NCBI RefSeq assembly: GCF_900156425.1
Contig: NZ_FTNO01000002.1
Span: forward strand, 168,125 to 232,124
DNA: 64,000 nucleotides
Reading direction: 5' to 3'
Source of the DNA: Haladaptatus litoreus
GTDB lineage: Archaea > Halobacteriota > Halobacteria > Halobacteriales > Haladaptataceae
Below the pieces are notes generated by a model. That model worked only from the letters and a program-made list of their open reading frames with translations. It had not been told where the DNA came from and ran no database searches. A program made the translations under genes and the position numbers. How positions within the stretch are numbered: the stretch's first letter is position 1; each line of letters starts with the position of its first letter. Below, piece by piece: positions 51,628 to 59,897 of this stretch.

Positions 51628-52371
51628 TTAGTCGCTCTGAATACGCGGCGCGAGCATGTACGTCACTTCGCCCATGCCTTCCGCGGTTTCGAAGTGAAGT
51701 TTCAACGGGAACTCCTCGCCGAGGTCGATGGTCACTTCGCCGTTTTTCGGGAGCGCCTTGTTCATGTCTTTCAGATAGTCGAGACTGAACAGAGAGTGGG
51801 CCGGGCCTGCGGTGAGGTCGATGAGATCGTCGGTGTCGAGTTTCAAATCGACGTTGTCGGTGTCGCCCTCCGCTTCGACGTAGAACACGTCCTCGTCCTC
51901 GTCAACGCCGAGTGCGATGTGGTCGGAAACCATGTCGGCGGCTTTGACGGCGCGGTCGATGTCCGAACCCTCGACGACGATGGTCGCGGGGAGGTCTAAG
52001 TCCGGAATGTCGGGTTCCTGTCGGATGGAGTCAGGGTCGATGAGTGCGAGGGTGTACTCCAGTCCGTCGATTTTGATGTGGAGTTTGCGGGTTTCTTCGT
52101 CCAGTTCCAACTCGATGAGTTGGTCGGAACTGGCCATTCCCGCAATGCTTTCGAGTCGGTCTAAGTTGACGCCGATGACGCCGCCGTCCGCTTCGTAGGA
52201 TTCGAATGCCTCGTTGGAGAGTTGGAGGTCGACCATGCCGACGTTCGCCGGGTCAACCGCCTTGATAGCGAGGCCATCCTCTTCGAGGTGGATTTTACAC
52301 TCATCCACCAGTACGCCCACGGAATCAATCGTCGTCCGGAGCGTATCCGCGCTCACGATAGCCTTGAACAT
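51628..52371 (-). CDS. pcn: DNA polymerase sliding clamp PCNA
   Basis: A 247-residue [32 protein letters not shown] and [20 protein letters not shown] segments form domain 1; the interdomain loop and the hydrophobic pocket that binds PIP-box partners follow. The surface is highly acidic, as in Haloferax PCNA. ATG 52371 is the usual start. Forms the trimeric ring loaded by RFC. Complete. Confidence 0.97.
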   Translation of the reverse strand: MFKAIVSADTLRTTIDSVGVLVDECKIHLEEDGLAIKAVDPANVGMVDLQLSNEAFESYEADGGVIGVNLDRLESIAGMASSDQLIELELDEETRKLHIKIDGLEYTLALIDPDSIRQEPDIPDLDLPATIVVEGSDIDRAVKAADMVSDHIALGVDEDEDVFYVEAEGDTDNVDLKLDTDDLIDLTAGPAHSLFSLDYLKDMNKALPKNGEVTIDLGEEFPLKLHFETAEGMGEVTYMLAPRIQSD

Positions 52372-52540
52372 GTTGGCGATTGCTACGAAACGGCGGCATA
52401 AAAAGTCACCCGTTCGCGCGCGCGACGTGTGCGTATGACAAACAGTTTGTGCCCATCTCACCGCTTGCACCCGATTATTACGCCCGATAACAAACAGATT
52501 TTTGATAAACGTTTTACGGGAGAAGGTACTCTTCTCGAAT

Positions 52541-52690
52541 ATGTCGCAGGAGTGGCGGCCAGAAGGATATACGCTCGATGAAGACGACCCACGGTGGGGT
52601 ATCTGTGACTATTGCAATAAGAAAGTCTTCGTCGGCGGGAAGAATAAATCGGATCTCGTCCGACATCAGGACGAGTGTGAACATCGCTGA
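52541..52690 (+). CDS. Small C2H2-type zinc-finger protein
   Basis: A 49-residue protein. [25 protein letters not shown] gives a classical C-x2-C-x13-H-x4-C finger. The N-terminal [19 protein letters not shown] is acidic. ATG 52541 is favoured by an AT-rich upstream block. Small zinc-finger proteins of this size are numerous in haloarchaea and several affect biofilm or swarming, but no role is known for this one. Confidence 0.75.
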   Translation: MSQEWRPEGYTLDEDDPRWGICDYCNKKVFVGGKNKSDLVRHQDECEHR

Positions 52691-52740
52691 CACGAACTCT
52701 CCGGCAGTATTTTTCACCCGAGAAGTCACAACCACGGCGG

Positions 52741-52845
52741 CGACAGACGAGCGAAGTGAGTAGTGACTAGTGAGTATTGAGTGACGGAGTGACGAAGTGA
52801 GTGGCAGACGAACGGCAGGTGAGTAGCGAGCGAACGAAGGGCGTT
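52741..52845 (+). repeat. Degenerate GAGTGA/GACGAG-type short repeats
   Basis: The sequence before rlmE is made of loosely repeated 6-8-mers (GAAGTGAGTAG, TAGTGAGTA, GAGTGACGGAGTGACGAAG, GTGAGTAGCGAGCGAACG) on one strand. It looks like slippage-derived low-complexity DNA. The rlmE start follows 32 bp later. Confidence 0.5.
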
Positions 52846-52876
52846 TACGCCTCGGAACGATACCATTCAGCAACAA

Positions 52877-53635
52877 ATGGCTCGCAAAGACCACTACTAC
52901 AACAAATCCAAGCAGGAGGGCTACCGCGCCCGGTCTGCCTACAAGCTACAGCAGTTGGACGAGGAGGCGAATCTCATGGACGAGGGCGACACCGTCATCG
53001 ACCTCGGTGCCGCTCCTGGCGGGTGGCTACAGGTCGCAAAGGAGAAGGTCGGCGACTCGGGAACCGTCGTCGGCGTTGACCTCCAGCGAATCGACGAACT
53101 AGACGGCGTCGAGACGATTCGCGGCGACATGACCGAGGAGAAAACACGGGAGAAAGTCCACGAGACGGTTGGTTCCGCCGATGTCGTCCTCTCCGACATG
53201 GCACCGAACATGACGGGCGAGTACAGCTTAGACCACGCTCGCTCGGTGTACCTCGCCCGACAGGCGTTCGAGACGGCGCTGGAGATGTTAGACAGCGGTG
53301 GCGACTTCGTCGCAAAGGTGTTTCAGGGGCCGGATTTGGACGACTTGCGCGCCGACGTCGAAGACGAGTTCGAGTACGTGAGAACGATGAGTCCCGAGGC
53401 TTCCCGCGACGAATCCTCGGAAGTGTACCTCGTCGCTCGGGGCTATCTCACCGCGCCCGTCGAAGCGGGCGACACTCTCGAAGTGACTATCAAGAACGTC
53501 GGCAGCGAAGGCGACGGTATCGCGAAAGTCGAAGGCTATACGCTGTTCGTTCCGAGCACGGAGGCCGGTGAAACGGTCGAAATTCGCGTCGAGGAAGTCA
53601 AACCACGATTCGGCTTCGCCCAGCGAATCGACTAA
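52877..53635 (+). CDS. rlmE: 23S rRNA (uridine-2'-O-)-methyltransferase RlmE with TRAM domain
   Basis: A 252-residue FtsJ/RrmJ methyltransferase. KHHYYNKSKQEGYRARSAYKL-like start, VIDLGAAPGGWLQVA (SAM motif I), and DVVLSDMAPNMTG carry the K-D-K-E catalytic set. The C-terminal TRAM domain (residues about 190-250: VTIKNVGSEGDGIAKVEGYTLFVP) is a haloarchaeal addition that binds RNA. It methylates the 23S A-loop uridine. ATG 52877. Confidence 0.95.
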   Translation: MARKDHYYNKSKQEGYRARSAYKLQQLDEEANLMDEGDTVIDLGAAPGGWLQVAKEKVGDSGTVVGVDLQRIDELDGVETIRGDMTEEKTREKVHETVGSADVVLSDMAPNMTGEYSLDHARSVYLARQAFETALEMLDSGGDFVAKVFQGPDLDDLRADVEDEFEYVRTMSPEASRDESSEVYLVARGYLTAPVEAGDTLEVTIKNVGSEGDGIAKVEGYTLFVPSTEAGETVEIRVEEVKPRFGFAQRID

Positions 53636-53674
53636 CGAGATAGTCGATTCGCCCGAAAAGCGGCCCGGGACTCG

Positions 53675-54142
53675 TCATGGGCGTGGAGCAGCGAAGATGA
53701 AGAGCGAAGTCACGATTCCGAACAGTCCGAGAAGAGTCAATCGCACGACGCCAAATCCGTCGGGATTCAGCATCGGAATCGCCGCAAACGCGGCGATTCC
53801 GACGACAGCGAGCACTGCCGCGAGAATCCGGTCGTACTTCTCGTCGTACTCGATATTTGCGGCCCGAACCCACGGGTTTTCGTCCGGGTCACTACTGTAA
53901 GTTCGCTGTCTTCGCTCGATACCATTCTCGGTTCTGACGGCGTAGAACACACGCCGCATAGACATCAAAATAGCGCCGAACATCGCGCCGAACATCGCGC
54001 CGACGAACAGTCCCACAGTGAGATTTTCACCGCTCCCGAGGGGGGCCACGGCGAGTCCGAAACCGAGCGTGGGGAGGAGAAACAGACCGGCAATTTCCAG
54101 GATATCGACGACTGGTACCGTTTTCTCCTGCGGAGATTGCAT
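53675..54142 (-). CDS. Four-helix membrane protein of unknown function
   Basis: A 155-residue protein with four predicted helices: about 13-34, 42-62, 105-125 and 132-152. GAMFGAMFGAILMSM is a small-residue repeat in the second helix. A cytoplasmic loop carries YSSDPDENPWVRAANIEYDEKYDR. ATG 54142. It is convergent with rlmE and lies downstream of the YhhQ-type gene. Function unknown. Confidence 0.6.
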   Translation of the reverse strand: MQSPQEKTVPVVDILEIAGLFLLPTLGFGLAVAPLGSGENLTVGLFVGAMFGAMFGAILMSMRRVFYAVRTENGIERRQRTYSSDPDENPWVRAANIEYDEKYDRILAAVLAVVGIAAFAAIPMLNPDGFGVVRLTLLGLFGIVTSLFIFAAPRP

Positions 54143-54204
54143 CAGTGTATTAGATATTATTTTCTCATCACGTATAGCTGTATCCCGAAAAACACGAATC
54201 GCCG

Positions 54205-54930
54205 TCAGTCCGCCGCAGTCGAATACGACGGCGCGTGGCCCTGCGAGCGCAGATAGCCGACGACGGCGTAAACGAACGGCGTGTCGAAGAAGGCGATGAG
54301 CAGTTTGAAGATGTACTGACCGACGATGAGCGAGAGGATGACGCTTCCGGGGAGTTTCGCCCCGATACCGAGGTACTGCGGGAAGACGAAAAACGCGATA
54401 CTGACGAAGATGACCGTGTCGATGGCCTGACTGCTCGCCGTCGAACCGATGTTACGCGCCCAGAGGTGCGCACCGTCGGTAAGTTCGCGGATTTCGTGGA
54501 AGACGAAAACGTCCCAGTTCTGGCTCACGACGTAGGCAAGCAGGCTACCGACCACGATGGGCGTGCTCGCGCTGAGGACGGTTTCGAACATCGCCGGGTC
54601 GACGCTGGACTGTGCGGCGGGCGCTTGGATGGTAGACCAGACGAGCGCCAGCATGACGAAGTTCATAACGAGGCCGACGTTCACGAGTCTCGTCGCGGCC
54701 CGGCGTCCGTACAACTCGGAATAGCAGTCCGACGCGAAGAAGGTCAGCGCGTAGGCCAACGCCGCACCCGGAAGAACCAGCGCATCTTCGGTAATCGGGA
54801 GCGAAAACGGAAGGCCAAAAGCCAGCACTTTCGCCGCGGTGAGTTGGGCCGTCACGAGGGCTGTGACGAACAGGCCAGCGATGGCGAGTTGGCCGGTGGC
54901 GAGAGCGGATTCTGGCCGTCTGTCAGTCAT
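54205..54930 (-). CDS. Queuosine/archaeosine precursor transporter (YhhQ/VUT family)
   Basis: A 241-residue membrane protein of the VUT/YhhQ family with six helices. TAAKVLAFGLPFSLPITEDALVLPGAALAYALTF and ASDCYSELYG are its signature (the D-x-Y-SE-YG motif), ARNIGSTASSQAIDTVIF the second. Members import 7-deazaguanine precursors (preQ0/preQ1) used for archaeosine in tRNA. Its start overlaps the preceding ribbon-helix-helix gene by 8 bp, so it is translationally coupled. Confidence 0.88.
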   Translation of the reverse strand: MTDRRPESALATGQLAIAGLFVTALVTAQLTAAKVLAFGLPFSLPITEDALVLPGAALAYALTFFASDCYSELYGRRAATRLVNVGLVMNFVMLALVWSTIQAPAAQSSVDPAMFETVLSASTPIVVGSLLAYVVSQNWDVFVFHEIRELTDGAHLWARNIGSTASSQAIDTVIFVSIAFFVFPQYLGIGAKLPGSVILSLIVGQYIFKLLIAFFDTPFVYAVVGYLRSQGHAPSYSTAAD

Positions 54931-55096
54931 CCTGTAATCTCCCGTGGCGCTCGTCTATTTCGTCCAAAACGTCCAGCATCTTCCTGACGGAGGCGCGAAT
55001 CGCCTCGCTTCGGTTGACGAATTTGCCGTCTTCACCGACGTGTGCATCCAAGTCCGCCAGCAGTTCGTCGGGCACTTCGACGCTTATCTTGCTCAT
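54923..55096 (-). CDS. Ribbon-helix-helix (CopG-type) regulator
   Basis: A 57-residue protein: MSKISVEVPDELLADLDAHV gives the beta strand, and FVNRSEAIRASVRKMLD the two helices of the CopG fold. It is acidic at the C-terminus (DEIDERHGRLQDD). ATG 55096; the stop overlaps the next start (54923-54930). The overlap strongly suggests a shared operon with the precursor transporter, which it may control. Too short for an ordinary gene-length cut-off but well supported by fold pattern. Confidence 0.85.
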   Translation of the reverse strand: MSKISVEVPDELLADLDAHVGEDGKFVNRSEAIRASVRKMLDVLDEIDERHGRLQDD

Positions 55097-55132
55097 ACCG
55101 TGATATTCTTGGAAGCATACTTAAGCACACCG

Positions 55133-57355
55133 TCAGGCGCGCCTGCCGCCGAAGGTGAACACCCACAGGATTGCGAGTCCCAGTCCGTATGCCAGTGAAG
55201 TCGGGATTGCGACGAGGAACATCGTGTAGAGGCTGTCCGGCGTCACCAGTCCCGCGATTGCGAAGGTGCCGACCACAAACACTCGCCAGCGGTTGCGCAT
55301 CGACTTGTAGTTGAGGATGCCGCCCGTGTGGAACAGGAACATCGAAACCGGGATGTTCGCGAGGAGGCCGATACCGACCGTGGTGAAGAAGACGAGCCAG
55401 AAGAAGCTCTTCACCCGGTAGGAGATTAGCATGTCCGCGGCGTGGGCGTCGGTGACCAACCACGAGATGATGGTCGGCGCGATGAGTCCGTAGCCGATGG
55501 CACTCCCGACGGCGAGACCGATGAAGAGCGCCAGACCCCAGACGAAGAACACGTTGCGGTTCCCCTTGACGAGTTTGCGCTCTTTCATCGCGGGCCAGCC
55601 GTAGTACATCACCATCGGAAGCACGGAGACGGCGGCGAGCAGGGTACTGATTTTCACCTCGAAGATGAGCGCCTCGACGGGGTGAAGCGTCACGATGTTG
55701 AGCAGGTCACCCTGTCGAACGATTTCCTGCGGAACGCGCCTCGTGAAGTCGTCGTTGATGTAGCCGATACCGCCGTTGTAGAGCCAGACGAACACGCCCG
55801 CGAGGACGAGCATGAACATCCCGACAATGCGGAACATCTTCGACGTGAGGCTCCGGAAGATGAACGCGATGTCGTAGTAGTAGCCGCCGATGTCGTCCTC
55901 CGTCGTTTCGTCGTCGGTAAAGGCGTTCGCCATCCCGGCGGCCGTGCTTTGGACGACGTTTCCGTCGTCGTCCTTATTCTGCTGTCTCGCAACGTCCTCA
56001 GCGAGCGGTGCGCCGTCGGCTTCGCGGACTTCGGGGTCTTCCTCTTCTTCGTCCTCTTCGTTGACCTCGTCCCAGCGGTCGAGGATGAGCTGTGCCTTGT
56101 CGGGGTTGTCGTTCTCCATCGCGGTGCGTGCGTGGTCGAGCGACTCCCCTTCGCTCATCTCCTCGAACACCTCGGGTGGTGCCGCGCGGACGCCCGCCGA
56201 ATCGAGTTCGTCCACGTCGAGCGCGCTCGGCGCGCCCGACGGTTCCATCGTCGAACCGGCTTCGAGCGAGGCGGAGAGGAAGTAGAACACTGCGATGACA
56301 AATCCGAGAAGCGCAAACGCGGCGACGACGGCGATGATGGCCGTCTCGCGCGGAAGGCCGAGGAACTGCTGAAGAGTCGGGATGTCGTTCACCGGACGGT
56401 ATTCCGCCGGAAGCATCGGGAGGAGTTCGTTCTGAACGTAGAGACCGCCACCCTGCGAGATGAACAGGTAGGTTCCGCCAGCGGCGACAAGCATGATGCC
56501 GACGATGTGGTTCCACTTCTCCCGAACCGTCTTTCCGAGGCTTACCTCCTCGCTTCCGCGACGGATGGTGACGACGATTTTCGTCAGGTAGAGGCTGAAC
56601 GCGTACAGGACGAGCAGTGGCGCAGCCCACATAATCTGCGTGAACGGGTCTGGCGGGGAGAAGAACGCGCCGAAGACGAAGATTCCGATAACTGCGTACC
56701 GCCATTTGTCGCGGAACGTTTCGTAGCGGACGATGCCCGTGTAGCCGAGCGAACTCATGACGAGGGGCATCTCGGCGGCGAGGCCGAACGAAAGGGTCAG
56801 CACGAGGACGAACTCCGTCCATTCGACGATGCCGTAGTTCGGGCTGAATCCCGCATTAACCGCGTTTTCGGCGAGGAACCCGAACATTATCGGGAAGAAA
56901 AGCGAATAGCCGTAAGAAAGACCTCCGATGAACAACACGATGGCGAGAACGACCATCGGGAAGATTTTCCAGTACGAAATCGAGAGGTCGGGATACCATT
57001 CGCGTTGTCGAAGGGAATCGCGGCTAAGATAGAGGAGAACGGGAAGCGCGATGAGCGCGCCAGCGACCATCGCGACTTTTGCCTGTAAGAGGATAACGTC
57101 GAAGGGCGTCACCGCGACGATGTTGACCTTCTCCATTATGTGTTGGGGCATTCCCGAGGTCGTCACGTCCTCCAAAAACGGCCAGACGACCATCGACATC
57201 GCATAGAACGAACCGAGGAAGCCGAGAACGAATACGATAAAGACTTTTTGCAGATGCTTCTGCGCGCTCGAAAGCATCGCACCAATCGTCTCACGGCCGC
57301 TAGCGACCGTCTTCGCGGTATCTTCGCCGATAAGGCTGTTCCCCGAGGTAGACAT
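55133..57355 (-). CDS. tatC2: TatC2, double-length Tat translocase subunit
   Basis: A 740-residue fusion of two TatC domains, found in haloarchaea as TatCt. The first (about 30-275) includes MEKVNIVAVTPFDVILLQAK and FFSPPDPFTQ; the second (about 490-735) includes LNIVTLHPVEALIFEVKISTL. A pair of extra helices and a long acidic linker lie between (about 300-490), giving about 14 helices in all. It acts at the membrane as receptor for Tat substrates. ATG 57355. It is divergent from tatC1 across 94 bp. Confidence 0.95.
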   Translation of the reverse strand: MSTSGNSLIGEDTAKTVASGRETIGAMLSSAQKHLQKVFIVFVLGFLGSFYAMSMVVWPFLEDVTTSGMPQHIMEKVNIVAVTPFDVILLQAKVAMVAGALIALPVLLYLSRDSLRQREWYPDLSISYWKIFPMVVLAIVLFIGGLSYGYSLFFPIMFGFLAENAVNAGFSPNYGIVEWTEFVLVLTLSFGLAAEMPLVMSSLGYTGIVRYETFRDKWRYAVIGIFVFGAFFSPPDPFTQIMWAAPLLVLYAFSLYLTKIVVTIRRGSEEVSLGKTVREKWNHIVGIMLVAAGGTYLFISQGGGLYVQNELLPMLPAEYRPVNDIPTLQQFLGLPRETAIIAVVAAFALLGFVIAVFYFLSASLEAGSTMEPSGAPSALDVDELDSAGVRAAPPEVFEEMSEGESLDHARTAMENDNPDKAQLILDRWDEVNEEDEEEEDPEVREADGAPLAEDVARQQNKDDDGNVVQSTAAGMANAFTDDETTEDDIGGYYYDIAFIFRSLTSKMFRIVGMFMLVLAGVFVWLYNGGIGYINDDFTRRVPQEIVRQGDLLNIVTLHPVEALIFEVKISTLLAAVSVLPMVMYYGWPAMKERKLVKGNRNVFFVWGLALFIGLAVGSAIGYGLIAPTIISWLVTDAHAADMLISYRVKSFFWLVFFTTVGIGLLANIPVSMFLFHTGGILNYKSMRNRWRVFVVGTFAIAGLVTPDSLYTMFLVAIPTSLAYGLGLAILWVFTFGGRRA

Positions 57356-57449
57356 TCCTTGCGAATGGTAACCCCGTCCCAGTTATCAATCTTCTCGTCT
57401 CGCAAGATGAAGAAAGCCTATAATAACCCGGATGCTTAGCACCGGGTGA

Positions 57450-58313
57450 ATGGGCGAAGAATCGGAGGCGTCGGCAGGAAGTAATCTATCGAAGACTCCG
57501 GCCCCGGAGGAGGGTCGAGAGCCGCCGGAGGAGAAGGAGCACCTGTACGCGCCCGAAGACCCGGAGCCGGCTGTCGAGCGACCGAGCCAGCCGACGAGCG
57601 ACCAGGAGATGCCGCTGGCCGACCACATCGAGGAGATGATAAAACGGCTCGCGGTCGTCCTCATCATGGCTGGCGTCGTAAGCGTCGTCACGCTCCCGTT
57701 CGCGGAAAACGTCATCAACTTCCTCTGGTACTCGGTGCTTCCAGTCGACGAGACCACCCGCCCTCGCCTCTACCATCCGCTCGCGCTCGTCATGACGGAA
57801 CTCAAGGTGGCCAGCCTCGCCGGGGTCATCGTCGCCCTCCCCGTCATGGTGTATCAGACGTACCTATTCATGAGGCCCGGCCTGTACCCCAACGAGCGCC
57901 GATACTACCTCGCCGCAGTGCCGACCAGCCTCGTCCTCGCCTTCGTGGGCATCAGCTTCGCCCACTTCCTCATCCTGCCCGCCATCTTCACCTACTTTCT
58001 CTCCTACACAAATAACGCCGCCGTCGTCGAGGTCGCATTCGGACTGACGAAAACGTTCGACCTCATTCTGATGATGATGGGCGTGCTGGCGGTGGTGTTC
58101 CAGATTCCACTGCTCATCATGCTCGCCATCATGATGGGACTGACGACCCGGAAGTGGCTGGCAGACAAGCGGTTGTACTTCTGGAGCGGTTTCCTCGGCT
58201 TCTCGTTCCTCTTCAGTCCTGACCCGACGGGAATGGCCCCATTCCTCGTCGCGCTCACCATGGTCGGACTGTTCGAAGGAACGCTCCTGCTGTTGAAGTG
58301 GACTGGCCGGTAG
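57450..58313 (+). CDS. tatC1: TatC1, Tat translocase subunit
   Basis: A 287-residue single TatC with six helices after a 55-residue acidic extension (PGEEGREPPEEKEHLYAPEDP-like). MPLADHIEEMIKRL is the conserved cytosolic start; YHPLALVMTELKVASLAG and SFLFSPDPTGMAPFLVAL are TatC motifs. TATA-like CCTATAATAAC at 57417-57427 predicts a leaderless ATG at 57450; a CCGG-type hairpin (about 57428-57447) lies between. It works with TatA (not in this window) and TatC2. Confidence 0.94.
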   Translation: MGEESEASAGSNLSKTPAPEEGREPPEEKEHLYAPEDPEPAVERPSQPTSDQEMPLADHIEEMIKRLAVVLIMAGVVSVVTLPFAENVINFLWYSVLPVDETTRPRLYHPLALVMTELKVASLAGVIVALPVMVYQTYLFMRPGLYPNERRYYLAAVPTSLVLAFVGISFAHFLILPAIFTYFLSYTNNAAVVEVAFGLTKTFDLILMMMGVLAVVFQIPLLIMLAIMMGLTTRKWLADKRLYFWSGFLGFSFLFSPDPTGMAPFLVALTMVGLFEGTLLLLKWTGR

Positions 58314-58520
58314 CGACCCCCTATTCTGTCTTTGCGATAAAATTTCCCAGCCGTACAATGACGGCTTTCGGAACTCGTAACCGGCTTATAACTAAGGGAG
58401 GTGGTTACGTATCCCATTGTAGCGTTCGTGCCTGTGCCCTTAGCTCGCGTGCCAGCAGCTACAGACCGCAGTTCGCGTGCCAGCAAACTGCCACCCGTTG
58501 GGTGCGAACGCCGTCGATTT
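58314..58520. other. Gene-free gap with a 13-bp direct repeat
   Basis: Between tatC1 and larE (convergent) there is no supportable gene. TCGCGTGCCAGCA occurs at 58445-58457 and 58473-58485, 28 bp apart. Confidence 0.5.
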
Positions 58521-59420
58521 CTATGAATCGCTAGTCGGATAGTCGGTGCTAAACACGTCTTCGACCAGCGGTTCGTCCGTTCGTTTCGACTCGCTTTCAG
58601 CATCCGCAGATTCGCCTTCCGGACTCACGCTTCCCGTCCTGTAACCGCCTAAATCGAGCGTGACGTGGTCGAAGCCGAGTTCCGTGAGATAGTCGCGGGC
58701 AGCACTGGCGAACTCCTCGTCTAGCGCGCGCGAGAGTTCGTCTTCGCCGACTTCGATGCGCGCTAGGCCGTCGTGGTCGCGGATGCGAAACTGGGAGAAA
58801 CCCCACTGGCGAAGGAGGGTTTCGGCGCGCTCGATTCGGGAAAGTCGTTCTTCGGTGACTTCCAAACCAGTCGGAATGCGCGAAGAGAGACACGCCATGG
58901 CGGGTTTGTCGGCGACCGAAAGGTCGTACAGTTCCGCGATTTCGCGCACTTCGGCTTTCGAGATGTCGTGCTGGAGGAGCGGTGAATAGGCGTCGAGTTC
59001 CTCCACCGCGCGTAGGCCGGGGCGATGTCCGGCGTCCACGTCGTCGGCGTTCGTCCCGTCGCAGACGATGTCGATGCCGAGTTCGCTCGCTCGCTCGAAC
59101 ATCGTTCCGAGCCGCATCGTCCGGCAGTGATAACAGCGGTCGTCGTCGTTGGCGACGAACGCGGGGTCGTCCAGTTCGCTGAACTCGGCGATTTCGTGCC
59201 GGATACCGATTTCTTCGGCTACTTCGTTCGCGTCTTCCAGTTCGGCGTCGGGAAGTGTTTCGCTCTTTGCGGTACAGGCGACGGCGTCGTCACCGAGCGC
59301 ATCGTGCGCGAGGGCGGCGACGACGCTCGAATCGACGCCGCCGCTGAACGCGACGAGGACGCCGTCGCGGTCGGCGAGGTCTGCTTTCATCGCGGCCAGT
59401 TTCTCCTCGACGGTCGGCAT
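58521..59420 (-). CDS. larE: ATP-dependent sacrificial sulfur transferase LarE-like
   Basis: A 299-residue PP-loop enzyme. VAFSGGVDSSVVAALAH is the ATP pyrophosphatase loop. Cys 96, 99 (CYHC) and 177 (PAMACLSSRIP) match the three-cysteine LarE form that is thought to hold an Fe-S cluster and recycle, rather than sacrifice a single Cys. LarE builds the nickel-pincer cofactor of lactate racemase-like enzymes with LarB and LarC, not found nearby. ATG 59420. It could also serve another thiolation. Confidence 0.86.
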   Translation of the reverse strand: MPTVEEKLAAMKADLADRDGVLVAFSGGVDSSVVAALAHDALGDDAVACTAKSETLPDAELEDANEVAEEIGIRHEIAEFSELDDPAFVANDDDRCYHCRTMRLGTMFERASELGIDIVCDGTNADDVDAGHRPGLRAVEELDAYSPLLQHDISKAEVREIAELYDLSVADKPAMACLSSRIPTGLEVTEERLSRIERAETLLRQWGFSQFRIRDHDGLARIEVGEDELSRALDEEFASAARDYLTELGFDHVTLDLGGYRTGSVSPEGESADAESESKRTDEPLVEDVFSTDYPTSDS

Positions 59421-59515
59421 ACAACCAATTCTCGTCTACGTCTCCAAAACGTTCGTGATGTGAATCGAGGGACATACCGACGTGCCTGATTCTCCGATTA
59501 ACTTGCTATATACTT

Positions 59516-59545
59516 TATAAATACATTACTTACCAAGTATTTATA
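59516..59545. promoter_or_regulatory. Palindromic operator-like site in AT-rich promoter of the Cys-rich peptide gene
   Basis: TATAAATAC and GTATTTATA form a perfect 9-bp inverted repeat with a 12-bp centre. It is part of an 85-bp block (about 59510-59595) of very low GC, standing out sharply from its surroundings, with further TATA-like sequences up to the start at 59600. The site could be both promoter and operator for the small exported peptide. Confidence 0.55.
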
Positions 59546-59599
59546 TACACAATAGTTTATATTAATTTAGTATAATTATTATGTATAGTCGGTGAAAAT

Positions 59600-59844
59600 G
59601 TGGAAAAACCCCAGTCGAGTCGTCGAACGCTACTGAAAGCGATTAGCGCTGGCGCGTTGGCCGGCTCGGTGCAACTGCCGTTGCTGCAGCAGATGAAGTG
59701 ACGCCGCAGAACTGCTACACCGAATACGACTGTACCGGTGAAGCGTGTAAGTACGGTGGCGGCTACCAGCGATACAGTCGGGACTGCTGTGACTACGGCG
59801 ACGGATACCAGTGTGGTAACTGGGAAGACGCCGGTTGCTGTTAA
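59600..59844 (+). pseudogene. Tat-signal, eight-cysteine exported peptide gene, split by a one-base frameshift
   Basis: GTG 59600 opens 34 codons with a twin-arginine signal, SSRRTLLKAISAGALAGSV, then stop at 59701. In the -1 frame the same signal tail continues as GATAVAAADEVTPQNCY and a mature part ending AGCC at 59844. The mature ~50 residues have eight Cys (C-x5-C-x4-C-x12-CC-x7-C-x7-CC), seven Tyr and net negative charge. One extra base near 59670 would join both into an 81-residue precursor with an AAA-DE cleavage site. It is either a recent mutation, an assembly error or, less likely, a programmed shift. Confidence 0.7.
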
Positions 59845-59897
59845 CTTCGCATCGCGTCGGGAACGTTTTTTATGGGTGACGAAATATCACGGAGCGA

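Noticed and set aside
55442..57088. 548-residue plus-strand frame across tatC2
   Set aside because: Very charged, Arg/Asp/Glu-rich antisense shadow; the minus strand is a clear double TatC.
59600..59844. Programmed -1 frameshifting for the Cys-rich peptide
   Set aside because: No slippery heptamer or downstream pseudoknot is evident near 59670; mutation or sequence error is more likely.
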